DNA of 34,810 nt from Lachnospiraceae bacterium (GTDB lineage Bacteria > Bacillota > Clostridia > Lachnospirales > Lachnospiraceae): the NCBI GenBank assembly GCA_024687745.1, contig JAILEM010000178.1, forward strand, positions 1-34,810, given 5' to 3'. Each line of letters opens with the position of its first letter. The first letter of the stretch is position 1. Position numbers and translations under genes: made by a program. Under the pieces are notes generated by a model that saw nothing but the letters and a program-made list of their open reading frames with translations, was not told the origin of the DNA and ran no database searches. Positions 6,957 to 14,999 of the stretch are shown here, piece by piece.

Positions 6957-7586
6957 TCAGAAACCGAGCTCGTCATTGACCATTATAACATGAATCCTGT
7001 CTTTATGTCGTGAAATTCTTGTGATCAAAAACTGGCAGCAGATACTCTCAGGTGACTTACAGTCCATACATGACCCTGTTTTACAGCAGGGGGTATCAAG
7101 ATCAAATCTCTGGGCATTTATGGGAGCAGCGGTATTTCTCGCTCTTTTCATTGCCGCATCAAGATCCTTTGCAACCTTGTTCATTCCCACTATAAAGATC
7201 ACCTTCCTCGGACCGTAAGCAATGGCCGATACCCTGTTCGCATTTCCGTCTATGTTTACTATGATACCGTCCTCCGTCATCGCATTGGCACTTGCTATAT
7301 AAACATCACAATCATAAGCGAACAGCTCAGCCTTTCTCTTATCCTCTTCCTTATGTCTGTCCATATAATGATAATCCCCTGAGCTTATGACCTCTTCAAG
7401 GCCTATTTCCTCTGCCGATGCGCATCCTCCATGGGTGATTGTACATCCCTTTGGGATAAGTGAAAGTGCGATCTCAAGCGCCTTCTCCTTACTCTCTGCA
7501 TAATAACCGGTCATATTCCTTGAATTGATCCCGGCTATCACCTTCTTTGCCAGAAGTTCGTTTCTTTTGTAAATATTCTGATTCAT
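6957..7586 (-). CDS. LUD-domain (DUF162/LutC-like) protein
   Basis: The product is 209 residues if started at the ATG at 7584-7586, which has AAGGAGG 5 nt upstream. An upstream in-frame GTG would put that ribosome site inside the gene, so I reject it. Motifs GCTITHGGCASAEEIG, NAMTEDGIIVNIDGNANR and YGPRKVIFIVGMNKV match the LUD (lactate utilisation, DUF162) family. The C-terminus is Cys-rich (PCCKTGSC, MDCKS, ICCQF) and could hold a metal or Fe-S centre. Relatives act with LutA/LutB in lactate oxidation, but those partners are absent here; single-gene relatives in Firmicutes are uncharacterised. It heads the cluster LUD-fucO-aldo/keto reductase, suggesting lactate/lactaldehyde or aldehyde metabolism. 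Confidence 0.85.
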   Translation of the reverse strand: MNQNIYKRNELLAKKVIAGINSRNMTGYYAESKEKALEIALSLIPKGCTITHGGCASAEEIGLEEVISSGDYHYMDRHKEEDKRKAELFAYDCDVYIASANAMTEDGIIVNIDGNANRVSAIAYGPRKVIFIVGMNKVAKDLDAAMKRARNTAAPINAQRFDLDTPCCKTGSCMDCKSPESICCQFLITRISRHKDRIHVIMVNDELGF

Positions 7587-7669
7587 CTTTCCCTCCTTAA
7601 TACACACAGAACACTAATGTTAATTTTGTATCACGCACAACCCTCTGCCCTGACCGCCTCTTATCAATA

Positions 7670-9049
7670 TTACATGGCGACGGGTTTTCTTGAAGCCCAT
7701 TTTCCCCTGACATAGACAGTAAAGAATACGATGCTTCTGAATATCCAGTCGATATACATTCCCATCCAGACTCCGAACACGCCCAGGTTGAATACCTTGG
7801 CAAGTATGATGGCACTCCCTATCCTGAATATCCACATCGAAGCCGTGCTGACTATCATGGTGAAGTTGGCGGCACCGGCTGCACGGAGCATATTGGGAGT
7901 TGCAAAGCTTTCAGCCCAGAAGAACATCGCAAATACCGCAGCTGACAAAAGCAGCCTGTCGGTTTCCCGATAGGTGGCAGGCGAAAGATTATATGCATTT
8001 AAGATCGGATGCCTCAAAAGGATCTGGCATATTTCCGAAGCAAAGACAGCACAAATCGCTATCCTGTGAAGTATCCTTCCGTATCTTCTTGTCTGCTCCT
8101 CATCCCCATACCCTATGGACTGTCCTATAACGGTGAGCATAGCCTGTCCCATGGCAGAACCCGGCACATTGAACACGCCGGCGACATTCCCCGCAACCGC
8201 GTTTGCGGTTATCGCTACCGTTCCAAACCCCGAGATCATACTCGAAAGCATGAGCTTTCCTATCTGAAACATTCCGTTTTCCACTCCGCTCGGAATACCG
8301 ATATAAAGTATTCTTTTTATCATCTTCTTATCTACCGTAAAGAAGGTCTTTGAGGTGAGCGAAAGCATGGGATTCTTCTTCTGCAGAAGGATGAAAACGG
8401 AAAGCGCCGCAATGACTCTTGATAAAAGAGTTGCTATAGCCGCTCCGGCCACTCCCATCTTAAAGACAAAGATAAGAAGGGCGTTGCCCGTAATATTGCA
8501 TATATTCATTATGAAGCTGGCAAGAAGGCTTATCCTGCTGTTGCCCTGACTCCTGAAGAGAGCCGCAACTGCATTATAAAGTCCGAGGAAAGGATATGAC
8601 AGAGCAGATATCCAGAAATATGTCATGGCACTTTCCATAACATCTGCTTCGATCGATCCGAAGATAAGCCTCAGTAAAGATCGATAAGAAAACAAGACCA
8701 ATATCATCAAAGATACCGATCCTGCCATTAGTACCAGCATCAGCTGACCTGCGGCCCTTTTTGCGTGCGTATGATGCCGCTGTCCGATGTACTGGCTGCA
8801 TATTACCGCGCCTCCCGTTGCAAGTGCGGAAAGCACCTGTATTATAAGTACCGAGACCGAATCAACGAGTGAAACTCCCGATACCGCAGCTTCTCCGCAG
8901 GATGATACCATAACAGAATCAAACAGTCCGAGGCTTATATTTAAAAACTGTTCTCCAAGGAGCGGAACAATGAGTAAGACCAGGGATCTTCTGTCAAATA
9001 AAACCCTGTTTTTTGACTGACTGCTTTCAGTTGTTGTATTTTCTTTCAT
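7670..9049 (-). CDS. MATE family multidrug/cation antiporter
   Basis: This 459-residue integral membrane protein has about 12 hydrophobic segments in two pseudo-symmetric halves. Features are typical of MATE exporters: LIVPLLGEQFLNISLGLFDS near the N-terminus, ALATGGAVICSQYIGQ in the first half, and GIPSGVENGMFQIGKLMLS opening the second. Such proteins expel cationic drugs or metabolites using Na+ or H+ gradients; the substrate cannot be read. The start codon lies inside the end of the upstream PAS-GGDEF gene (23-nt overlap) and has no strong Shine-Dalgarno, so translational coupling is likely. It is followed after 83 nt by the LUD-domain gene. Confidence 0.92.
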   Translation of the reverse strand: MKENTTTESSQSKNRVLFDRRSLVLLIVPLLGEQFLNISLGLFDSVMVSSCGEAAVSGVSLVDSVSVLIIQVLSALATGGAVICSQYIGQRHHTHAKRAAGQLMLVLMAGSVSLMILVLFSYRSLLRLIFGSIEADVMESAMTYFWISALSYPFLGLYNAVAALFRSQGNSRISLLASFIMNICNITGNALLIFVFKMGVAGAAIATLLSRVIAALSVFILLQKKNPMLSLTSKTFFTVDKKMIKRILYIGIPSGVENGMFQIGKLMLSSMISGFGTVAITANAVAGNVAGVFNVPGSAMGQAMLTVIGQSIGYGDEEQTRRYGRILHRIAICAVFASEICQILLRHPILNAYNLSPATYRETDRLLLSAAVFAMFFWAESFATPNMLRAAGAANFTMIVSTASMWIFRIGSAIILAKVFNLGVFGVWMGMYIDWIFRSIVFFTVYVRGKWASRKPVAM

Positions 9050-9914
9050 GATGCATGTCTTTTTGGGCGCTTACCAGCATTTTCTCAATGCTCTTTGTTC
9101 CCGAATATGACGAAAACCCGATCGAAACACCCGGACAGTAAGAATGATCCTCGTAGATATGGACCGATGTGAGAAGTGATCTTACCTTCTCTTCAATGGT
9201 CCATGCGGAATCACTAAGGGATGCTATATCATCATCCGGAACCTGATGAAGTATCACAAACTCCGAGCCTCCAAAGCTGAATATAAGTGAATCATTCCCA
9301 AGCATATTCTGAAGCTCTTCGGAAACTGATCTCAGCATCCTGTGACCGAATTCCCGGCCGAAATCATCCACCGCATTATCCATATTATCTATATTGATAT
9401 AGAGCATTACAAAATCAGTTTCATACTTGTCAAAAGAACTGACATATTTCTGTACTTCATCGTAAAACGCATTTCGGTTGGGGATCCCGGTAAGCTCATC
9501 GGTATACGAAACAGTCCTGAACCTTTCTATTTCCATGTCATTATCGGTAATATCCATAAAATAACCGACCAGACCCACAATATTATTATCGTCATCATAT
9601 ATTGGCATCTTGGTCGCTTCTATTATTCTGAGCTCTCCCCGGATTATACAGGTTCCCCTGCTCTGGCTTATTACCTTGCCTTCATGAAGGACCCTGTTCT
9701 CATCATTTCTGTATGGAACGGGATCCACATGCCATCCCATGTTTTCATCCGTCTTCCCAAGAATGACATTCTCCGATGCAAAGCCATAATAATCCAAAAA
9801 ACTTTTATTTGCGCCAACAAATCTCCTCTCCCTGTCCTTCCAGAACACCTTAAGGTTTTCTGCGGACAATAATGCCTTCAAAAGATTTGCTTCGTTATAA
9901 CCTTCCTTGCCCAT
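9027..9914 (-). CDS. PAS-GGDEF protein with GGSEF active-site variant
   Basis: The 295-residue protein is soluble. Residues about 8-125 form a PAS sensor domain (VFWKDRERRFVGANKSFLDY, later GLVGYFMDITD) and residues 135-290 a GGDEF domain (SYTDELTGIPNRNAF at 136-150; INIDNMDN as the metal site). The signature is GGSEF at 215-219: the third position, normally Asp or Glu and catalytically important, is Ser. No RxxD inhibitory site is visible just upstream. Cyclase activity may be low or lost, and the protein could act as a PAS-controlled c-di-GMP or GTP sensor. AGGAG precedes the ATG. Its stop codon overlaps the MATE start, linking the two functionally. Confidence 0.9.
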   Translation of the reverse strand: MGKEGYNEANLLKALLSAENLKVFWKDRERRFVGANKSFLDYYGFASENVILGKTDENMGWHVDPVPYRNDENRVLHEGKVISQSRGTCIIRGELRIIEATKMPIYDDDNNIVGLVGYFMDITDNDMEIERFRTVSYTDELTGIPNRNAFYDEVQKYVSSFDKYETDFVMLYINIDNMDNAVDDFGREFGHRMLRSVSEELQNMLGNDSLIFSFGGSEFVILHQVPDDDIASLSDSAWTIEEKVRSLLTSVHIYEDHSYCPGVSIGFSSYSGTKSIEKMLVSAQKDMHHERKYNN

Positions 9915-9935
9915 CTAAAACTCCTGCTGATATTT

Positions 9936-9965
9936 ATTATCGATCAAAACAGTTTCTTAAATCAA
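9936..9965 (-). promoter_or_regulatory. Candidate promoter of the PAS-GGDEF/MATE genes
   Basis: TTGATT (complement of 9960-9965), 18-nt spacer, GATAAT (complement of 9936-9941), about 22 nt upstream of the ATG in the gap after trmD. Confidence 0.5.
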
Positions 9966-9979
9966 ACGATCCTATAACA

Positions 9980-10759
9980 TCAAAAACGTTCGTTTTTGTA
10001 TCTCTCCCACATATCCGGACGTCTTTCCCTCGTCCTTATCACTGACTGCTCTCTCCTCCACTTTTCCACATTTTCATGGTGTCCCGATAACAGGACCTCG
10101 GGAACCTCCTTTTCGTGCCATATCTCGGGTCTTGAATACTGCGGATATTCTAACAGCCCGTCATAAAAAGATTCATATTCACAGGAATCCTCATTATTCA
10201 GCACACCCGGAACAAGTCTCGAAATTGCGTCAACCAGTATCATCGCAGGCAGCTCTCCACCTGTCAGTACATAATCGCCTATCGAGATATTATCGGTAAC
10301 TATCTCTTCAAGTACCCTTTCATCGATACCCTCATAATGACCGCATAAAAGGATGAGTTCTTCCTCCTTTGACAGCTCCCTTGCAAGCTCTTCATTAAAT
10401 ACTCTCCCCTGTGGAGTGAGGTATATACACCTTGCTTTTTTTCTGTTTAAGCTGTCTTTTTCCTGTCCGTTCAGTGTATTACTTTCATTATAGTTTAAAC
10501 AATTTCCTTTATCAAGAGCTGCTTGTATTTTCTCGGAAATTGCTTTGTAGGTCTGGTACACGGGCTCTGCCTGCATAAGCATTCCGGCGCCGCCGCCGTA
10601 GGTATAATCATCGACCTTGTTGTGTTTGTTAAAAGCATAATCTCTTATATTGACCGTATCTATTCCTATAAGGCCTTTTTGCACCGCTCTTCCTATTATG
10701 CTCGTATTAAGGGCTGCATCCACCATCTCGGGAAAAAGTGTCATTATATGAAAATTCAT
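9980..10759 (-). CDS. trmD: tRNA (guanine-N1-)-methyltransferase TrmD
   Basis: TrmD makes m1G37 in tRNAs reading CNN codons, preventing frameshifting, with S-adenosylmethionine bound in a trefoil knot. Motifs seen: MNFHIMTLFPEM at the start, YGGGAGMLMQAEPVY at 54-68, LTPQGRVFNEELA from 114, LCGHYEGIDERV, and SIGDYVLTGGELPAM in the knot. At 259 residues it is longer than the usual roughly 240, because about 30 polar residues (79-108, including NESNTLNGQEKDS) are inserted before the first knot strand. It overlaps rimM by 4 nt (ATGA), the classic coupled pair. The rplS gene that usually follows is absent; the next gene is the PAS-GGDEF gene. Confidence 0.97.
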   Translation of the reverse strand: MNFHIMTLFPEMVDAALNTSIIGRAVQKGLIGIDTVNIRDYAFNKHNKVDDYTYGGGAGMLMQAEPVYQTYKAISEKIQAALDKGNCLNYNESNTLNGQEKDSLNRKKARCIYLTPQGRVFNEELARELSKEEELILLCGHYEGIDERVLEEIVTDNISIGDYVLTGGELPAMILVDAISRLVPGVLNNEDSCEYESFYDGLLEYPQYSRPEIWHEKEVPEVLLSGHHENVEKWRREQSVIRTRERRPDMWERYKNERF

Positions 10760-11265
10760 TCCTCAAGTCCCTCCGGGATCTTAACCTGCATTCTCATGCT
10801 CCTTACATCGATCGAGAGAATACATTCCTTTATGGCCGGAAGTAAGATTTCCTTCCCGTCTTTTTTTCTTACGACATAGACATCATTTGCACCCGTTGAC
10901 AGTACATCGTAAAGCTCTCCGATCTCCTTATCATGATCGTCATATACATTCATCCCGATAAGATCTGCTATAAAATATTCATCCTCTTCAAGCTCCACTG
11001 CATTTTCCCTGTCAACAAGAAGGCTTATTCCTCTTAATCTGTCTGCGGCATCTCTGTCATTTATATCCTTAAACTTAAGGATGACCATCTGCTTAAAAAA
11101 CTTAACGGATTCTATCTCCCTCTTCTTCATGCCATCCTTAAAATCGGCCAGCACATACTTAAGCTTCTTAAATCTTCCCTTATCATCTGTTGTAGGAAAC
11201 ACCTTTACCTCACCCTTCACTCCGTGAGAGGATGAAATGACACCGACCTGTAATAAATCTTCCAT
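10756..11265 (-). CDS. rimM: Ribosome maturation factor RimM
   Basis: This 169-residue protein helps mature the 30S subunit head and binds S19. The N-terminal RimM barrel begins LLQVGVISSSHGVKGEVKVF, a hallmark of the family. The C-terminal PRC-barrel region includes YFIADLIGMNVYDD, IGELYDVLSTGANDVYVV and EILLPAIKECI. The length is typical. It is coupled to trmD by a 4-nt overlap and is separated from khpA by a 145-nt gap that holds a hairpin. Confidence 0.96.
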   Translation of the reverse strand: MEDLLQVGVISSSHGVKGEVKVFPTTDDKGRFKKLKYVLADFKDGMKKREIESVKFFKQMVILKFKDINDRDAADRLRGISLLVDRENAVELEEDEYFIADLIGMNVYDDHDKEIGELYDVLSTGANDVYVVRKKDGKEILLPAIKECILSIDVRSMRMQVKIPEGLEE

Positions 11266-11290
11266 AAACTGTAATTTTCCTTTTTACGCA

Positions 11291-11317
11291 TATAGGACAC
11301 CCCTAAGGTGCCCTATA
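11291..11317 (-). promoter_or_regulatory. Long stem-loop in the leader of rimM-trmD
   Basis: On the minus strand TATAGGGCACC pairs with GGTGTCCTATA (11 bp, one G-U) around a 5-nt loop, ending about 25 nt before the rimM start. No T-run follows, so it is not a standard terminator. It could be a processing or stability element or a binding site for a regulator. Confidence 0.6.
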
Positions 11318-11410
11318 ATAAGATCAAAATTAACTTACTAAATGATTCCAAAATGATCAAAAACAAAATAACTGCTTATCCTAAAATTGCAAAACCAGTT
11401 AAACCACAGA

Positions 11411-11644
11411 TCAATCCTGTACTATATCCACAATGACCTTTCTGCTTTCCTTTGAAGAGGCTGCTTTTACAACGGAACGTATAGCCTTTGCTATCCTTCC
11501 CTGTTTACCTATGACCTTGCCCATATCGGACTGCGCGACTCTGAGTTCTACGATGATAGTTCTTGAATCCTCTTTTTCGGTCACATTAACTTCTTCAGGA
11601 TGATCAACCAGAGATTTTGCTATTACCTCTACCAGTTCCTTCAT
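11411..11644 (-). CDS. khpA: KH-domain RNA-binding protein KhpA (YlqC)
   Basis: This 77-residue single KH-domain protein has the RNA-binding GxxG loop within VIGKQGRIAKAIRSVVKAAS. KhpA binds RNA, usually with KhpB, and affects cell division and envelope growth in Firmicutes. Its position between rpsP and rimM is highly conserved. GGAGG lies 7 nt upstream of the ATG, and 17 nt separate it from rpsP. Confidence 0.95.
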   Translation of the reverse strand: MKELVEVIAKSLVDHPEEVNVTEKEDSRTIIVELRVAQSDMGKVIGKQGRIAKAIRSVVKAASSKESRKVIVDIVQD

Positions 11645-11661
11645 CTCTGCCCTCCGTCCTC

Positions 11662-11904
11662 TTATTTTTCAATACCTGCCTGTTTAAAAAGCTTAGCTAC
11701 GATATCTGTCGGCTTTGCTCCTGAACAAAGCCACTTCTTTGCAAGCTCTTCATCGATCTTAACAGTAGCAGGCTCTGTTCTGGGATCGTAAGTTCCGATC
11801 TCCTCTATGCATCTTCCATCACGGGGTGATCTTGCATCTGCAACGATAACCCTGTAGAAAGGTGACTTTTTCTTACCCATTCTTCTTAATCTGATCTTTA
11901 CCAT
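11662..11904 (-). CDS. rpsP: 30S ribosomal protein S16
   Basis: The 80-residue product starts [20 protein letters not shown] and contains [20 protein letters not shown], both diagnostic of S16, an early-assembly protein of the 30S body. Length is typical. GGAGG precedes the ATG. It follows ffh after 44 nt and leads into khpA. Confidence 0.98.
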   Translation of the reverse strand: MVKIRLRRMGKKKSPFYRVIVADARSPRDGRCIEEIGTYDPRTEPATVKIDEELAKKWLCSGAKPTDIVAKLFKQAGIEK

Positions 11905-11948
11905 TAATGATTACCTCCAAATAATAATTGTTTGATTTGATCTATATG

Positions 11949-13310
11949 TTAAAAAGGCAATTTAAACCTACCCTTTTTACCACCGAAACCTCCCATCATT
12001 CCCGGGAGCTGCTTCATCATCTTCTTTGACTGTTCAAACTGCTTGATAAATCTGTTGACCTCTGCGATATCGACTCCTGCTCCCTTTGCTATCCTGTGCT
12101 TTCTTGAAGGATTAAGGAGCGAAGGATCATGTCTCTCTTCCTTAGTCATCGAAAGGATGATAGCCTCTACTCTTGAGAGCTTCTTATCATCGATCTGGGA
12201 TTCTATATCTCCTGCCTTAAGACCTCCCATACCCATCCCCGGCATCATACCGAGTATGCTTGAAAGCCCTCCCATCTTTTTCATCTGGTTCATGCTCTCT
12301 AAGTAGTCCTCAAAATCGAACTTACCCTTTTTAAGCTTTCTTAAGGTCTCCTTATCCCTGTCCTCGTCGATATCAAGGTTTTCCTGGGCCTTCTCTATAA
12401 GGGTAAGGACATCTCCCATACCGAGTATCCTGTTTGCCATCCTGTCGGGATGGAACTGCTCAAGATCCGAAAGCTTCTCACCCATGCCCACATAGATTAT
12501 GGGCTTATCGGTAACTGCCTTTATGGAAAGAGCTGCACCGCCTCTTGCGTCACCATCCATCTTTGATAGGATGACCCCGTCGATCCCAACCTTTTTGTTA
12601 AAGGTGTCGGCTACATTAACAGCCTCCTGACCGGTCATTGCATCAACCACAAGAAGTGTCTGGTGAACATTCACTCTTTCCTTGATATCTGTAAGCTCCT
12701 TCATCATATCATCATCTATCTGCAGACGTCCCGCAGTATCGATTATGACGATGTTGTGCCCGTTCTTTTCGGCGTGAGCCATTGCCGCTGCCGCTATATC
12801 CGAAGCCTTATGGGAATCCCCCATGGAAAACATATCAACTTCCTGCTTACTCGCGTTTATCTCTAACTGCTTAATTGCAGCCGGTCTGTATATATCACAA
12901 CCCACAAGGAGACATTTCTTACCCTTGAGTTTAAGCTTTCCCGCTATCTTTGCGGCGGTAGTTGTCTTACCTGCACCCTGAAGTCCGCACATCATGATAA
13001 CCGTGATCGCCTTGCCGGGCTGGAATTCAAGCTCACAGGTCTCAGATCCCATGAGGTTTATCATTTCCTCGTTTACGATCTTAATAACCATCTGTCCCGG
13101 ATTAAGACCGTTCATCACATCCTGGCCAACGGCTCTCTCCTCAACGGATCTTATAAACTGCTTTACAACCTTAAAATTCACATCTGCTTCAAGGAGCGCA
13201 AGCTTCACCTCCTTAAGCGCGGTCTTTACATCTGCTTCCGTAAGCCTGCCCTTGCTTTTCAGGCTTTTAAATACATTCTGAAGTTTCTCTGTAAGACTCT
13301 CAAATGCCAT
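11949..13310 (-). CDS. ffh: Signal recognition particle protein Ffh (SRP54)
   Basis: This 453-residue SRP GTPase binds signal peptides and 4.5S RNA and delivers ribosomes to FtsY. The start used is the ATG giving MAFESLTEKLQNVFKSLKSK, typical for Ffh, with GGAG 8 nt upstream. A TTG ten codons earlier is rejected. The NG domain has the P-loop GLQGAGKTTT, DTAGR and the G4 element SKMDGDARGG. The Met-rich M domain (from about residue 295) includes MMPGMGMGG and the RNA-binding region RIAKGAGVDIAEVNRFIKQF. It lies in the order ylxM-ffh-rpsP and is probably driven by the promoter ahead of ylxM. Confidence 0.98.
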   Translation of the reverse strand: MAFESLTEKLQNVFKSLKSKGRLTEADVKTALKEVKLALLEADVNFKVVKQFIRSVEERAVGQDVMNGLNPGQMVIKIVNEEMINLMGSETCELEFQPGKAITVIMMCGLQGAGKTTTAAKIAGKLKLKGKKCLLVGCDIYRPAAIKQLEINASKQEVDMFSMGDSHKASDIAAAAMAHAEKNGHNIVIIDTAGRLQIDDDMMKELTDIKERVNVHQTLLVVDAMTGQEAVNVADTFNKKVGIDGVILSKMDGDARGGAALSIKAVTDKPIIYVGMGEKLSDLEQFHPDRMANRILGMGDVLTLIEKAQENLDIDEDRDKETLRKLKKGKFDFEDYLESMNQMKKMGGLSSILGMMPGMGMGGLKAGDIESQIDDKKLSRVEAIILSMTKEERHDPSLLNPSRKHRIAKGAGVDIAEVNRFIKQFEQSKKMMKQLPGMMGGFGGKKGRFKLPF

Positions 13311-13348
13311 CTGAAGTTCTCCGTATCGCAGAATATTCAATACCTTGA

Positions 13349-13693
13349 TCAGCCTATCAGATCAAGTATCTCCTCTGCGAGTTTACTTATCTTATCATTA
13401 TTCAGGGAAGCCTTTGCACCGTCTGCCGATGCTGCCTTAAGTATATCCTCTGCCTTCTCCCTGATCGCCTCTGTCTTCTCAAGGAGCTTAAGCTTATCCT
13501 CATAGAGCTCAAGTGCCTTATCGCACCTTTTTATGATATCGTGGGCTCCCTGTCTTGTTATATTATAGTTTTCCGAAAGCTCCGAAAGAGACATGTCGTT
13601 AAAAACCGCATCCTCGTATATCTTTCTCTGATGTTTTGTCAGAAGCTCACCGTAAAAATCATATAAAAGACTCTGTTTTACTATCTTTTCCAT
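13349..13693 (-). CDS. ylxM: YlxM/UPF0122 helix-turn-helix protein associated with SRP
   Basis: The 114-residue protein resembles sigma region 4: LLYDFYGELLTKHQRKIYED and LSELSENYNITRQGAHDIIK form a helix-turn-helix, followed by a charged helix (about 75-110). YlxM is encoded just ahead of ffh across Firmicutes and, in streptococci, binds SRP components and modulates the pathway. GGGG precedes the ATG at moderate spacing. It is the first gene after the promoter at 13722-13750. Confidence 0.94.
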   Translation of the reverse strand: MEKIVKQSLLYDFYGELLTKHQRKIYEDAVFNDMSLSELSENYNITRQGAHDIIKRCDKALELYEDKLKLLEKTEAIREKAEDILKAASADGAKASLNNDKISKLAEEILDLIG

Positions 13694-13721
13694 AGCCTAT
13701 TACCCCACAGACACGAACAAT

Positions 13722-13750
13722 ACTATAACTCATAAAAATAAGGGTGTCAA
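13722..13750 (-). promoter_or_regulatory. Promoter of ylxM-ffh, overlapping the ilvA terminator
   Basis: Perfect TTGACA (complement of 13745-13750), 17-nt spacer, TATAGT (complement of 13722-13727), about 30 nt ahead of ylxM. The -35 hexamer is part of the 3' arm of the upstream terminator hairpin. Confidence 0.85.
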
Positions 13751-13769
13751 GTAAAAAATCTTGACACCC
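13733..13769 (-). terminator. Rho-independent terminator after ilvA
   Basis: GGGTGTCAAG (complement of 13760-13769) pairs with CTTGACACCC (complement of 13742-13751) in a perfect 10-bp stem, followed on the minus strand by TTATTTTTAT. It begins about 18 nt after the ilvA stop codon. Confidence 0.9.
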
Positions 13770-13787
13770 CTTAAATCTCCTGATCAG

Positions 13788-14999
13788 TCAGATCGAAGTC
13801 CTTACGATCTTAGGCCTGTAGCCGCCCTTTTCAAGCGCCTGCATGATAAGATTCTTATGCTCAGTTCCAAAGGCTTCAAGGGTGATCCTTAACTCAACAG
13901 CGGCATTTCTGTTAGTTGATACAAACTGGTTATGCTCAAGCTTTATGACATTTCCGTCCTGCTTTGCTATAGTATCCGCCACAGCCGAAAGCTCACCCGG
14001 CTTATCGGGAAGAAGAACCGAAACTGTAAATATCCTGTCTCTCATTATAAGTCCCTGCTGGACTACTGAAGACATTGTTATGACATCCATGTTTCCTCCG
14101 CTTAGGATAGCAACTATCTTTTTATCCTTTACATCGAGCTGCTTTATCGCCGCAACGGTAAGAAGTCCGGAATTCTCGACTATCATCTTGTGATTTTCCA
14201 CCATGTCGAGGAAGGAAACTATGATATCCTCATCGGGAACGGTGATTATCGCATCTATATTGTCCTTGATATACGGAAATATCTTCTTTCCGGGTGTCTT
14301 CACCGCAGTTCCGTCTGCTATGGTGTTCACACTCTTTAAGGTAATGACCTTTCCGGCCTTTAGGGATTCGCTCATACATGCTGCCCCTACAGGTTCAACA
14401 CCTATGACCTTTATCTTGGGGTTCAAAAGCTTTGCAAGTGTAGATACTCCTGTTGCGAGTCCGCCTCCCCCTATCGGGACTAAGATATAGTCAACAAGCG
14501 GAAGCTCCTTAAATATCTCCATCGCTATGGTTCCCTGTCCGGTAGCCACAGCCTCATCATCAAAGGGATGGATAAAGGTATATCCCTCCTGCTCAGCAAG
14601 CTCTACAGCCTTATTATAGGCATCGTCATATACATCTCCGTACAAAACGACCTCCGCCCCATAGCTCTTGGTGCGGTTGACCTTTATGAGCGGTGTGGTA
14701 GTCGGCATGACTATGACGGCCTTCATATTGAATTCCCTGGCAGCATAGGCAACGCCCTGGGCATGGTTTCCCGCAGATGCCGTGATAACACCCGCAGCTC
14801 TCTCCTCCTCGGTAAGGGTACTTGCCTTGTAATATGCTCCCCTTAGCTTATAAGCCCCTGTCATCTGCATATTTTCGGGTTTTAAATATACTCTGTTTCC
14901 CGTCTGTTCACTCAGATATGCACTGTATATGAGCTTGGTCTCGAGAGTCACCTTTTTTACTATTTCACTTGCTTCTTCAAAGCTGTCAAGCGTTAACAT
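13788..14999 (-). CDS. ilvA: Threonine ammonia-lyase (threonine dehydratase) with C-terminal ACT domain
   Basis: This PLP enzyme deaminates L-threonine to 2-oxobutanoate, for isoleucine synthesis or catabolism. The start is the ATG giving MLTLDSFEEA, with GGAGG 6 nt upstream inside the end of ftsY; longer frames would run far into ftsY. The product is 403 residues. Lys51 (QMTGAYKLRGAYYK) is the expected PLP lysine, SAGNHAQGVAYAA follows, and VPIGGGGLATG binds the cofactor phosphate. One ACT domain (about 327-403, FTVSVLLPDKPGEL) could bind an effector. The architecture fits the single-ACT family that includes short IlvA and TdcB-like enzymes, so biosynthetic versus catabolic is unresolved. 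It overlaps ftsY by 14 nt and interrupts the usual ftsY-ylxM-ffh order. Confidence 0.93.
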   Translation of the reverse strand: MLTLDSFEEASEIVKKVTLETKLIYSAYLSEQTGNRVYLKPENMQMTGAYKLRGAYYKASTLTEEERAAGVITASAGNHAQGVAYAAREFNMKAVIVMPTTTPLIKVNRTKSYGAEVVLYGDVYDDAYNKAVELAEQEGYTFIHPFDDEAVATGQGTIAMEIFKELPLVDYILVPIGGGGLATGVSTLAKLLNPKIKVIGVEPVGAACMSESLKAGKVITLKSVNTIADGTAVKTPGKKIFPYIKDNIDAIITVPDEDIIVSFLDMVENHKMIVENSGLLTVAAIKQLDVKDKKIVAILSGGNMDVITMSSVVQQGLIMRDRIFTVSVLLPDKPGELSAVADTIAKQDGNVIKLEHNQFVSTNRNAAVELRITLEAFGTEHKNLIMQALEKGGYRPKIVRTSI

